A DNA stretch of 64,000 nt from AP-15 sp963700195 (GTDB lineage: Bacteria > Pseudomonadota > Alphaproteobacteria > ATCC43930 > CGMCC-115725), in NCBI GenBank assembly GCA_963700195.1, contig CAVOWQ010000010.1:310001-374000 (forward strand), written 5' to 3'. The first letter of the stretch is position 1. The number at the start of each line of letters is the position of its first letter. The notes under the pieces are model-generated. The model worked only from the letters and a program-made list of their open reading frames with translations, made no database searches and was not told the DNA's origin. Made by a program: the position numbers and the translations under genes. Below, in pieces: positions 18,186 through 26,856 of this stretch.

Positions 18186-19832
18186 TCAGGCTATCGCCGA
18201 TTGTGCGCGGTGACCATGACCCTTCGAGTCCGACAGCATCGCCACGGCCTGGTCGGCGACGGTTTCCGGCGCGATCTGCTTCATGCACAAATGGTCGTTC
18301 GTGCATTCCTCGATCTTGTCGTACCCGCAGGGCGAGCAAGGCACCAGCGCCATCACCGCGCGAACACGATCGCCGCGCGGACCCCACTCCTGCGGTTGGT
18401 GGCTGCCTGAGTAGATCGCGAGGGTCGGCGTCCCGCAAGCCGCCGCTAGGTGGGCGACCCCCGAATTGTTGGCAATCACCAGATCTGCCGCTCGGACGAT
18501 TTCGGCGGTTCCAAACCAGTCGCTGGCGCCGGCAACATTGGTGATGCGGGGGTCCCGTCCATTCTCCTCCGCAATCCGCTCGAGTTGGAGCTGTTGCGCG
18601 TTGGAGCCGACGAGAACGATATGGCAATCCGTTTTGTCGAGCAGCAGCGAAACCAGTCGTGCGTAATTCGCTGTCCCCCAGTCGCGGAGCTCCGAATTGC
18701 TGACTGGTGAAATGACGATCTGCTTTGCCGGTGCGTCCCCTCCCGTGATCTCACATCCGGGGTGCGATCTGGCGAACGGATCCCGCGGATACAGGGTGCG
18801 GGTTCGCTGTTCGATCAAATCGACGAGCAACGAGAGTTGTTCGCCGATATGCAGTTCAGCGCGCTTGAACCGCGCGGTCGACCCGCCGATCAGCTCGATC
18901 CGGACCCCGAAAAACTGCAAACGGGAGCGAATGGGACGCCCCCGCGCGTGTATGCGGAATTCGTAGAGCGCACCAGGGTCGTCATTGCTGAATTCGAGTA
19001 TCGCGCCGCGCGGCTCTCCGCTATGCGACCATGAGACCCGGCCGGTCGCGACCGTTTCGGAACCCGTATTCCGGGTCGCGTCGATCACCAGCCTGACCCG
19101 CGAAATGCGCGGCAACGCCGTCACCAGGCGCAGTCCAAAATGTGCTCGAAATCTGCCTGGCGGCAGCAGGATGTAGGGACCGAAAACGATATGCGTGTTG
19201 GTGACCGAGAAATCGTTTTCGTGGAAGAACGGCGTGCGTATCGGCATGCATGACTCGAAGCGGTCCGGCTCGATCGAGATCCATCGGCCCTCGCTCTCGC
19301 GACGCTCGAACTGCGGCGGCAGCACGATGTCTAGAAACGGGTAGCGCGCTCGCAGACCGATGCCGCACCGCGTCACGGCCTCGACATGTTCGAGCAGGAA
19401 ACGGGTGTCCTGATCCACCCGCAGGTCGATCGCAATGTCGAAGGCGCCGCGGCAGACTTCGCGAAAGGAATCTACGTCTTCGAAAGGCTGCCCGCTCCAC
19501 AAGGCGCCGTTTTCGGGAAAGAAATCGTAGGCGCGGACCTCGTCTGCGACGCCGAGCCGCCGCGCGAGCTCGGCATTCCACGACCCGCAAACCAGGGTTA
19601 TGTGATCGGCCGGAAAACCCTCCCGCAGCCTTTTCAAGGCGGGCAGCCCGATCAGGAAGTCGCCGTAATGATCGAGCTTCAGGACGAGCAGCCGCCGGCC
19701 CCGCCGCCCCTCGAATGCGAAATGATAGACCGCGAGCGGTCCTCGAGGACCTTCGACGACCTCGGCTGAATAATTGCCGGCCCGCAGCGGCGGCGTCGGG
19801 AAGTCGGGAGGGCTTGCGGCTTGTGACATCAT
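18186..19832 (-). CDS. Glycosyltransferase family 9 protein with inserted beta-rich domain
   Basis: 548 residues, about 200 longer than normal heptosyltransferases. The N-terminal GT9 domain begins RRLLVLKLDHYGDFLIGLPA (residues 47-66) and runs to about 180. The C-terminal nucleotide-sugar domain contains QIVISPVSNSELRDWGTANY and ANNSGVAHLAAACGTPTLAI. Between them, about residues 190-335, lies an extra strand-rich segment (VFGPYILLPPGRFRAHFGL, FSNDDPGALYEFRIHARGRP) resembling a carbohydrate-binding beta-sandwich. An upstream in-frame extension exists, but it is antisense to the amidase gene; 19832 (Met-Met) is the likely start. Probably acts in envelope glycan assembly. Confidence 0.82.
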   Translation of the reverse strand: MMSQAASPPDFPTPPLRAGNYSAEVVEGPRGPLAVYHFAFEGRRGRRLLVLKLDHYGDFLIGLPALKRLREGFPADHITLVCGSWNAELARRLGVADEVRAYDFFPENGALWSGQPFEDVDSFREVCRGAFDIAIDLRVDQDTRFLLEHVEAVTRCGIGLRARYPFLDIVLPPQFERRESEGRWISIEPDRFESCMPIRTPFFHENDFSVTNTHIVFGPYILLPPGRFRAHFGLRLVTALPRISRVRLVIDATRNTGSETVATGRVSWSHSGEPRGAILEFSNDDPGALYEFRIHARGRPIRSRLQFFGVRIELIGGSTARFKRAELHIGEQLSLLVDLIEQRTRTLYPRDPFARSHPGCEITGGDAPAKQIVISPVSNSELRDWGTANYARLVSLLLDKTDCHIVLVGSNAQQLQLERIAEENGRDPRITNVAGASDWFGTAEIVRAADLVIANNSGVAHLAAACGTPTLAIYSGSHQPQEWGPRGDRVRAVMALVPCSPCGYDKIEECTNDHLCMKQIAPETVADQAVAMLSDSKGHGHRAQSAIA

Positions 19833-19959
19833 TTTCGACCGGACGGACGGACTTATGGCCCATCTCTGCGGAAGGGGCAAATACGCGCCTGCAATTCCCG
19901 CATGCGCTTGGCGTCCCATTGTGGCTAAATGCTCTACCACTGTGGGCCGGGGTGCCTTG

Positions 19960-21262
19960 ATGCCGAAAGTCGAACCACATCGTCTTTCCGCCACCAGCTT
20001 GGTTCGCCTGGTCGAGGACGGCGAGCTGACGAGCGAGGCTATCGTCCGGAGCTGCCTCGAACGGATTGCCGAACGCGAGCCGGTGGTGCGCGCATGGAGC
20101 CACCTGGCCGCGGCGTCGGCCTTGACCAGGGCGCGTGAGCTCGACAAGGCGACGGCAGAAGACCCTGCTCGGCGGCGTGCCGTTCGGCATCAAGGATATT
20201 TTCGATACTGCCGACATGCCGACGACTTACGGCTCGCCGATTTATGTCGGTTGCCAGCCCGCGAGCGATGCGAGCGCCGCGGCATTGCCGCGCGCCGCCG
20301 GCGGCGTACTGCTCGGCAAGACGGTCACGACCGAATTCGCCAATCGTCATCCCGGCCCGAGCACGAACCCGCACGATCCCGAGTTTACCCCGGGCGGTTC
20401 GTCGAGCGGCTCCGCCGCGGCGGTTGCCGACTTCATGGTGCCGCTCGCCATCGGGACGCAAACCGGTGGTTCGGTGATCCGACCGGCGGCCTATTGCGGG
20501 GTCGTCGGGTTCAAGCCGAGTTTCGGACTGTTTCCGCCGGCCGGCATGAGGATCAACACCGAGACCCTCGACACGGTCGGCATCATGGCGCGTTCGGTCG
20601 GCGACATTGCGCTGTTCCGCGCCGCGATGATGGCGATCCCCTATGCGGCGCCGGCAATCCCACAGACCGCGCCACGGCTCGGCCTGTGCCGCGGCCCGCA
20701 CTGGAACGACGCGCAGCCGGAAGGCAGGGCCGCGCTCGAGAGCGCGGCCGAACGGCTCGCTGCCGCGGGCGCCGCTGTCGGCGAGACCGAGCTGCCCGCG
20801 GAATGCGCCCAAGCGGACGAGTGGCAGAGGGTCCTCGGGTCGTTCGAGGGCTTGCGCAACCACATGCCCGAACTCTACCGGCACGAGGCCCTGCTGAGCC
20901 CGGAGCTGCGCGACGAAAAAATTGCGCTCGGCCGCAAGCTTAAGCTTGACGCCTTCCGCGCGGCCTGCCGTGGCGCCGAGCAGACGCGGAGGGCGGCGCA
21001 AGACTGGGCCGCGGGCTTCGATGCGATTCTCACTCTGCCGGCCGCCGGTCAGGCGCCGCGCGGGCTCGCCTCTACTGGCTCCGCGGTTTTCAACGCTCTA
21101 TGGACACAGCTCTATATGCCGTGTCTGACCTTGCCGGCCGGAAATGGCCCCGATGGGCTTCCGGTCGGCGTTCAGCTGGTCGCCCGCCGGCATGCCGACG
21201 AACCTCTGCTCCAGGTCGCGCTCTGGGTCGAACAGCGGCTCGGCGAGGGAGAACGCCGATGA
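19960..21262 (+). pseudogene. Amidase signature enzyme, first of a tandem pair, one frameshift
   Basis: From ATG 19960 the N-terminal helix region (LVRLVEDGELTSEAIVRSCL) is in one frame; from about 20160 the rest is in another (GVPFGIKDIFDTADMPTTYG). Joined, they give about 434 residues of a GatA-like amidase with the Ser-cisSer-Lys triad: Lys in FGIKD and the serines in TPGGSSSGSAAAVADF and TQTGGSVIRPAAYCG. The stop overlaps the ATG of the second amidase (ATGA), and the two proteins are strikingly similar throughout, indicating tandem duplication. Confidence 0.88.
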
Positions 21263-22530
21263 ACAGCGCGGAGCGTCTGACCGCCTCCGAGGCGGTCGCC
21301 CAGCTGACCGCCGGCACTCTGACCGCCGAGGCGTTGACCCGCGCCTGTCTTGAGCAGGCCCGCGCCGGCGCCGAGATCAAGGCCTGGGCGTGGCTCGACC
21401 CGGAACAGGCGATCGCGCAAGCGCGGGCAGTCGACCGCGCCGGGCGCAAGGGCCGGCTGGCCGGCGTTCCGGTCGGGATCAAGGACATCATCGACACGGT
21501 CGACATGCCGACCGGACATGGCTCGCCGATTTATCCCCGCCACCGGCCCTTCGCCGACGCGGCTTGCGTCGCGCTGATCCGCGCCGCCTCGGGCGTCGTC
21601 CTCGGCAAGACCGTGACGACCGAGTTCGCCAACCGCCACCCGGGACCGACCGTCCATCCGCACAACGCCGAGCACACGCCCGGCGGCTCGTCGAGCGGCT
21701 CGGCGGCGGCCGTTGCCGATTTTCAGGTGCCGTTGGCGCTCGGCACCCAGACCGGTGGGTCGGTGATCCGTCCGGCGGCGTTCTGCGGCGTCATCGGCTA
21801 CAAGCCGAGCTTTGGCGAGTTCAGCCGGGTCGGCGTCAAGATGCAGTGCCACAACCTCGACACCTTGGGGATCATCTGCCGCAGCCTCGAGGACGTCGCG
21901 CTGCTTCGCAGCGTGCTGCTGGCACAGCCGCCGCACCGGGTGGACCGCAAGTCCGCTGCCCCGCGCATCGGCTTTTGCCGCACCCCCGCCTGGGAGCACG
22001 CCGACCGGGATACGCACGCGCTGCTGCAGCGAACCGCCGAAGTGCTGGCGGCCGCTGGCGCCAAGGTGCGAGAGATCGCCGTTACCCCCGCGGATATCCT
22101 CGACCACCACCGCCGCATCTTCGAGTTCGAAGCGGCGCGCAATTACGCCTATGAGTACGAGATGCATGGCGAGAAACTGAGCCCGGCCTTGCGCGACGGT
22201 CTGCTCGCACCCGGCCGCGCCCTGCCGCTGGCCGCCTATATCGAGGCGATCGAGACGGCGGAGGCGTTTCGCCGCAACCTCGACGATCTCTTCACCGAGG
22301 TGGATGTGCTGCTCGCCCCGAGCGCCCCCGGCGAGGCCCCCAAGGGCCTGGGCTCGACTGGCGACGCCCGTTTCAATGCGATCTGGACATTGGCGTGGAC
22401 ACCCTGCGTGACTTTGCCCGCCGGCAACGGCCGCAGCGGTCTGCCGCTCGGCATCCAGCTGGTCGGTCAGCGCTTCCGTGACGAGGCGTTGCTCGACGCG
22501 GCGGCCTGGGTCGAAGCCCGGCTGCACTGA
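21259..22530 (+). CDS. Amidase signature enzyme, second of a tandem pair
   Basis: An intact 423-residue amidase. GVPVGIKDIIDTVDMPTGHG carries the catalytic Lys, and HTPGGSSSGSAAAVADFQVP and GTQTGGSVIRPAAFCG the cis-Ser and nucleophilic Ser. The C-terminal PCVTLPAGNGRSGLPLGIQL block is family-typical. Stand-alone amidases of this type hydrolyse small amides or esters; there is no gatB/gatC beside it, so it is not the tRNA amidotransferase. It overlaps the upstream amidase by four bases and precedes the NIPSNAP pair, likely one operon. Confidence 0.92.
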   Translation: MNSAERLTASEAVAQLTAGTLTAEALTRACLEQARAGAEIKAWAWLDPEQAIAQARAVDRAGRKGRLAGVPVGIKDIIDTVDMPTGHGSPIYPRHRPFADAACVALIRAASGVVLGKTVTTEFANRHPGPTVHPHNAEHTPGGSSSGSAAAVADFQVPLALGTQTGGSVIRPAAFCGVIGYKPSFGEFSRVGVKMQCHNLDTLGIICRSLEDVALLRSVLLAQPPHRVDRKSAAPRIGFCRTPAWEHADRDTHALLQRTAEVLAAAGAKVREIAVTPADILDHHRRIFEFEAARNYAYEYEMHGEKLSPALRDGLLAPGRALPLAAYIEAIETAEAFRRNLDDLFTEVDVLLAPSAPGEAPKGLGSTGDARFNAIWTLAWTPCVTLPAGNGRSGLPLGIQLVGQRFRDEALLDAAAWVEARLH

Positions 22531-22563
22531 ATTTTTTCCTGAAACCCCCAAGGAGGAAGAAAG

Positions 22564-22890
22564 ATGATTTACGAGCTGCGGGTTTATCACTGCGTGCCGG
22601 GCCGCCTTCCGGACCTCATAAAGCGGTTCGACACGCTCACCTTGCCGCTTTGGAAAAAGCACGGCATTCAACAGGCCGGGTTCTGGACCGTGGCGATCGG
22701 ACCGTCGAACCAGGACCTTTACTACATGCTCAAATGGGAATCGCTCGATGATCGGGCGAAGCGATTCGCCGGGTTCCAGGCCGATCCGGAATGGATCTCC
22801 GGACGAGCCGAGACCGAAAAGAACGGTCAGATCGTCGCCTCGATTACCAACACGATCCTGCACCCGACGACCTTCTCGTCGGTAAAGTAA
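22564..22890 (+). CDS. NIPSNAP family protein, copy 1
   Basis: 108 residues. The opening MIYELRVYHCVPGRLPDLIK and LYYMLKWESLDDRAKRF are the ferredoxin-like (dimeric alpha/beta barrel) signature of bacterial NIPSNAP proteins. GGAGGAAGAAAG precedes the ATG. The family has no defined enzymatic role; many members sit in catabolic operons. It is 33 bases after the amidase stop and is followed 12 bases later by a close paralogue of identical length. Confidence 0.92.
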   Translation: MIYELRVYHCVPGRLPDLIKRFDTLTLPLWKKHGIQQAGFWTVAIGPSNQDLYYMLKWESLDDRAKRFAGFQADPEWISGRAETEKNGQIVASITNTILHPTTFSSVK

Positions 22891-22902
22891 AAGGGGGAAG
22901 TC

Positions 22903-23229
22903 ATGCTCTACGAATTGCGCGTCTACCACTGCGTGCCGGGCCGCCTTCCGGACCTGTTGAAGCGGTTCGACACAATCACTCTGGGGATCTGGAAGCGGCA
23001 CGGGATCGAGCAGGCCGGCTTTTGGACCACCGCGATCGGCGATTCGAACCAGACCCTCTACTATCTCCTGAAATGGGAATCGCTCGCTGACCGCGAGAAA
23101 AAATGGAACGCGTTCCAGGCCGATCCAGAATGGCACACCAAACGCGCCGAGACGGAGAAAAATGGCGCAATCGTCGCTAGAGTAGAGAATAGCATCCTGC
23201 AGCCGACGAGTTTCTCGTCAGTAAAATAG
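22903..23229 (+). CDS. NIPSNAP family protein, copy 2
   Basis: 108 residues, the same length as copy 1 and alignable with it without gaps (both share ELRVYHCVPGRLPDL and end with FSSVK). GGGGGAAGTC precedes the ATG. Residues around 50-75 differ most, so the pair may form a heteromer or treat different ligands. It follows copy 1 in the same operon after the amidases. Confidence 0.92.
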   Translation: MLYELRVYHCVPGRLPDLLKRFDTITLGIWKRHGIEQAGFWTTAIGDSNQTLYYLLKWESLADREKKWNAFQADPEWHTKRAETEKNGAIVARVENSILQPTSFSSVK

Positions 23230-23286
23230 CGAAGCTGGCCAATTCAGTTGCTCGCCGCCCCTCACCTTCCCGCTGCGCGGGTCCCT

Positions 23287-23370
23287 CCCTCTCCCCGCTA
23301 AAGCGGGGAGAGGGCTAATGGCTTTCTCCCTCGCCCCGCCGCTTGCGGGGAGAGGGCTGGGGTGAGGGGC
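23287..23370. repeat. CCCTCTCCC-type hairpin cluster, copy B
   Basis: CCCTCTCCCCGC (23287-23298) and GCGGGGAGAGGG (23303-23314) form a 12-bp stem with a 4-base loop. A second, imperfect unit follows (GCCCCGCCGCTTGCGGGGAG). It sits between the convergent NIPSNAP and hmgA genes and could terminate both. Confidence 0.75.
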
Positions 23371-23383
23371 CCTTGCGTTCTGC

Positions 23384-24676
23384 CTATCCGTTGAAGAGCT
23401 TTTCGAACCCGGCCCAGCAGGCATCGTAATCGCGCTGCAAGGCGTTGGTTTCGAGCGCGAAGCGGGTCGGGCGGATTACGAGGCGCGTCTCGAACATGAA
23501 GGCGAGCGTGTCCTCGACTTTTAGCGGCGCGAGTTCGGTTGCGACTGCCCTTTCGAAGGTGGCGCGATCGGGGCCATGGGCGGACATGCAATTGTGCAGC
23601 GAGGCGCCGCCCGGGGCGAAACCCTCGGCCTTGGCGTCATAGATGCCGTGTACCAGACCCATGAACTCGTTCATGTAGTTGCGGTGAAACCATGGCGGGC
23701 GGAAGGTGTGTTCCGCCACCAGCCAGCGCGGCGGAAAGATCACGAAATCGCAATTGGCGGTGCCGGGCACTTCGCTCGGCGAGGTCAGCACGGTGAAGAT
23801 CGACGGGTCCGGATGGTCGAAGCTGACTGTGCCGATCGTATTGAATAGCGCGAGATCGTAGACATAGGGCGCGTAGTTGCCGTGCCAGGCGACGACGTCG
23901 AGCGGCGAATGGTCGAGCTCGGTCGCCCAGAAATTGCCCTCGAATTTGGCGACCACCTCGCAGGGCTCGTCGCGGTCTTCGAAGGCCGCGGCCGGCGAGC
24001 GGAAATCGCGCGGATTGGCGAGGCCGTTGGCGCCGATCGGGCCCAATTCGGGCAACCGGAAGAGCGCGCCGTAGTTCTCGCAGACATAGCCTCTTGCGCG
24101 TCCGTCGGGGAGGTCGACGCGGAACTTGATGCCGCGCGGGATCACGGCGATCTCGCCGGGTCTGGCCTCGACCGCGCCGAGCTCGGTGGCGAGCCGCAGC
24201 CGGCCGGTCTGCGGCACGATCAACAGCTCGCCGTCGGCGTCGTAAAAAACGCGGTGCTGCATCGGCTTGGTCGCGCGATAAATATGCATCGCAACCCCAC
24301 AGCGCCCGCTCGCATCGCCATTGCCGCCCATCGTGACGAGCCCGTCGATGAAATCGGCCGGCTCCTCCGGGAAAGGAAGGGGGTTCCATCTCAGTCGGTT
24401 AGGCGGCGGCGCCACCTCGTCAAACGGCCCGCTGCGAACGAGCCCATTGTCGATCCCGCGAAACGGCCGATGCATCGCCGAAGGCCGGATGCGATAGAGC
24501 CACGACCGCCGGTTCTCAGCGCGCGGCGCGGTAAACGGCGTCCCCGAGACCTGCTCGGTATAGAGGCCGCGCGGCGGCCGCTGCGGCGCATTCTGGCCGA
24601 CGGGGAGCGTCCCGGGCACCGCCTCCGTGGCGTGCTCGTTGCCAAAGCCGGTGAGGTAGCGGAGCGCCTTTTCCAT
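23384..24676 (-). CDS. hmgA: Homogentisate 1,2-dioxygenase
   Basis: 430 residues, normal for the enzyme. RYLTGFGNEHATEAVPGTLP and VGQNAPQRPPRGLYTEQVSG are the diagnostic N-terminus. PPWFHRNYMNEFMGLVHG holds two of the iron ligands (His and Glu, spaced HxxxxxE), and GGASLHNCMSAHGPD supplies the later His. It opens the homogentisate ring (tyrosine/phenylalanine breakdown) to maleylacetoacetate. Start 24676 follows GGGAGCTGTGAAA. The next pathway genes (fumarylacetoacetase, isomerase) are not adjacent. Confidence 0.97.
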   Translation of the reverse strand: MEKALRYLTGFGNEHATEAVPGTLPVGQNAPQRPPRGLYTEQVSGTPFTAPRAENRRSWLYRIRPSAMHRPFRGIDNGLVRSGPFDEVAPPPNRLRWNPLPFPEEPADFIDGLVTMGGNGDASGRCGVAMHIYRATKPMQHRVFYDADGELLIVPQTGRLRLATELGAVEARPGEIAVIPRGIKFRVDLPDGRARGYVCENYGALFRLPELGPIGANGLANPRDFRSPAAAFEDRDEPCEVVAKFEGNFWATELDHSPLDVVAWHGNYAPYVYDLALFNTIGTVSFDHPDPSIFTVLTSPSEVPGTANCDFVIFPPRWLVAEHTFRPPWFHRNYMNEFMGLVHGIYDAKAEGFAPGGASLHNCMSAHGPDRATFERAVATELAPLKVEDTLAFMFETRLVIRPTRFALETNALQRDYDACWAGFEKLFNG

Positions 24677-24728
24677 TTTCACAGCTCCCGAAATCGGTCT
24701 CGTAATAGTCCAATCACACGCCGAATTG

Positions 24729-24757
24729 CCCCTCTCCGCCCCCAAGGGCGGAGAGGG
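24729..24757. repeat. CCCTCTCCC-type hairpin, copy C
   Basis: CCCTCTCCGCCC and GGGCGGAGAGGG form a 12-bp inverted repeat between the EthD gene and hmgA, the same family as copies A and B. Confidence 0.75.
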
Positions 24758-24767
24758 AGAAGCCGCC

Positions 24768-25106
24768 TCACTCTCGCGGGATGATCACCTTCTCTTCGGT
24801 GATGAAGCTCTTGATGCGGCCGATGAAAATTGCGCCGTCGGCATGCAATGCCTTGGCTTCGCGAGAGGCGTTGGCGCGCTCCATGGCGGCCATATCGTCG
24901 TACCAGGTTTCGGCAATCCCATCGACTTCGACATCCGTCGTTGGAATGTCGGGCCGGGTGCGCTCGCCGGCAATATGCGACTGAACGTAACGGCGCAGTC
25001 CCGGTACGGCGTGAGCGAGCGGCGCGTGCACCTCCAGCCAATGTTTGACAAATTCCTCGTGCGACAGCCCCGCCTTGCGGGTCAGCAGCGAGACGCTTTT
25101 GATCAT
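24768..25106 (-). CDS. EthD domain-containing protein
   Basis: 112 residues of the EthD dimeric alpha/beta-barrel family. MIKSVSLLTRKAGLSHEEFV, then KHWLEVHAPLAHAVPGLRRY with the conserved HxPL motif, and AETWYDDMAAMERAN. EthD proteins accompany ether- or aromatic-degrading enzymes; members act as small lyases or have no known activity. It is upstream of hmgA in the same direction, with a hairpin between, and is divergent from the SDR at 25173. Confidence 0.9.
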   Translation of the reverse strand: MIKSVSLLTRKAGLSHEEFVKHWLEVHAPLAHAVPGLRRYVQSHIAGERTRPDIPTTDVEVDGIAETWYDDMAAMERANASREAKALHADGAIFIGRIKSFITEEKVIIPRE

Positions 25107-25172
25107 CGGCTAAGCCCTTCCGTCGCCATGTTCAGTAGAGCATGCTGCGCCGGACGAGCGTGAGGAGGAAGC

Positions 25173-25922
25173 ATGAAGATCGACATCGCCGGCCAGCGCG
25201 CCATTGTCGCTGGAGGCAGTCGCGGCATCGGGCGCGCGATCGCACTTGCCTTTGCCGAGGCCGGTGCCGGCGTGTCGATTTGCGCGCGGGGCGCCGAGGC
25301 GCTCGCCGCCGCCCGCGAGGAGATCGCCCGGCACGCCGGCGTCTCCCACGCCGCGGTCTGCGACCTTTCGGACGCCGCGGCCATTCCACGCTACATCGCA
25401 GAAGCTGCCGACGCTCTCGGCGGCATCGACATTCTCGTCAACAATGCCTCAGGGTTCGGGACCAGCGACGACGAAGCCGGATGGGCCGCCAGCATCTCAG
25501 TCGACTTGCTGGCGACGGTCCGAGCATCACGGGCGGCGCTCCCTTACCTCGAAAAATCCGATGCAGGCTCGATCCTCAACATCTCGTCGATTTCGGGGTT
25601 CAAAGCTTCGGTCCGCACGCCGCCCTACGGAGCCGTCAAGGCCGCAATCCTGGAATACACGTTGACCCAGGCGGCAGCGCTCGCGCGCAAGAACATTCGG
25701 GTCAACTGCATCGCCCCCGGCTCGATCGAATTCCCCGGCGGCACGTGGGCCCGCGCCAAGGCCAACAATCCGAACCTCTACGCCGGCATCCTCCGGAGCA
25801 TCCCGTTCGGCCGGCTCGGCCGACCTGAGGAAATCGCGCAGGTTGCGCTGTTCCTTTCCTCGCCGCTGGCCAGCTGGGTCACCGGCCAGAACATCGCCGT
25901 CGATGGCGGGCAGATGCTGTGA
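25173..25922 (+). CDS. SDR family NAD(P)-dependent oxidoreductase
   Basis: 249 residues. VAGGSRGIGRAIALAFAEAG is the TGxxxGIG-type cofactor loop (a Ser-Arg variant), IDILVNNASG the NNAG region, and SISGFKASVRTPPYGAVKAA contains the catalytic Ser and YxxxK. PGSIEFPGG and VDGGQML complete a classical SDR. AGGAGGAAGC precedes the ATG. Substrate unknown; probably a 3-hydroxyacyl or alcohol reductase. Confidence 0.93.
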   Translation: MKIDIAGQRAIVAGGSRGIGRAIALAFAEAGAGVSICARGAEALAAAREEIARHAGVSHAAVCDLSDAAAIPRYIAEAADALGGIDILVNNASGFGTSDDEAGWAASISVDLLATVRASRAALPYLEKSDAGSILNISSISGFKASVRTPPYGAVKAAILEYTLTQAAALARKNIRVNCIAPGSIEFPGGTWARAKANNPNLYAGILRSIPFGRLGRPEEIAQVALFLSSPLASWVTGQNIAVDGGQML

Positions 25923-26856
25923 GGCCGATGCGATAGTCGTCCTCGGCTGCCGCGGACCCGCGGCGCTGCTGCGACGGCTGGAAATTGGCATCCAGCTCTT
26001 CGAGGCAGGCACCGCCCCGCTGCTCGTGCTCTCGGGCGGCGGCAGTGGACCGCTGCCTGAAGCGGAAGTCATGCGGCGGGCGGCGGTTGCTCACGGGGTA
26101 TCCGAGACGGCAATGCTGGTCGACACCGTATCCCGCAACACCGTCGAGAATGCGCGCGAGGCCGCGCGGCTTCTGAGCGCGCGTGAGCTCCGGTCGGTGC
26201 TACTGGTCAGTGACCGCGTTCACCTGCCGCGCGCGACGCTCTTGTTCCGCCTCGCCGGCCTTCGGGTAGCGGGGCGGGCTGCGGTGCCCGCGTACTCGCT
26301 CCGGCGCGCGGCGGGCACGATCCTTCGCGAGGTTGTTGCGCTGCCGTGGAGCCTATTGCGCGCTGCGTTACATCGGCTGGGCCACGGTGAGCCGGGGCAG
26401 CATGCGCCAAAACAGCGCGGCGACCGCAAGCGTTGCGGTTCCGGTCAGCAAGAACAACCCGGGGATGCTGACGCCGATCGCGATCAGCGCCATCGTCACG
26501 GCCGAAGAAATCACCATCGCAGCGGCATTGACGATGTTGTTCGCCGCGATCGCCCGGGCGCGGTGCTCGCGTGCGGTCAGCGCCTGCAACAGCGCATAGA
26601 GCGGCACGACAAAAACCCCGCCCGAGGCGGCGATGCCGAAGAGGTCGGCGAGAATTCGCCAATGCATCGGGTCGCCGACGAATGCCGCAAGGGTCGTAAG
26701 CTCTCCGGCTCCCGACGGGGGCGGGCTGGCGAGCCACAGATCGATCGAGAAGAGTCCGATCCCGAGCGCCCCCCAGGGGACGCAGCCCGCGCTGAGCCTG
26801 CCGGCGAGCAGCCGATTGCACAACAGCGAGCCAAACGCGATCCCGACCGAAAATAA
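25903..26856 (+). CDS. YdcF family protein (DUF218), with non-conserved read-through tail
   Basis: In-frame ATG 25903 overlaps the SDR 3' end. DAIVVLGCRGPAALLRRLEI, PLLVLSGGGSGPLPEAEVM and DTVSRNTVENAREAARLL are the DUF218/YdcF core (residues ~10-130), a Rossmann-like domain linked to envelope glycan or lipid functions. Past about 26385 the frame runs antisense to the MFS gene and becomes Arg/Asp/Gln-rich with no conservation. The natural stop has probably been lost to a frameshift: a TGA sits at 26389-26391 one frame over. The true protein is likely about 160 residues. Confidence 0.7.
   Translation: MAGRCCEADAIVVLGCRGPAALLRRLEIGIQLFEAGTAPLLVLSGGGSGPLPEAEVMRRAAVAHGVSETAMLVDTVSRNTVENAREAARLLSARELRSVLLVSDRVHLPRATLLFRLAGLRVAGRAAVPAYSLRRAAGTILREVVALPWSLLRAALHRLGHGEPGQHAPKQRGDRKRCGSGQQEQPGDADADRDQRHRHGRRNHHRSGIDDVVRRDRPGAVLACGQRLQQRIERHDKNPARGGDAEEVGENSPMHRVADECRKGRKLSGSRRGRAGEPQIDREESDPERPPGDAARAEPAGEQPIAQQRAKRDPDRK

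Noticed and set aside
21172..23136. A 654-codon open frame on the reverse strand
   Set aside because: Antisense to the second amidase and NIPSNAP genes; composition is typical of a GC-rich shadow frame.
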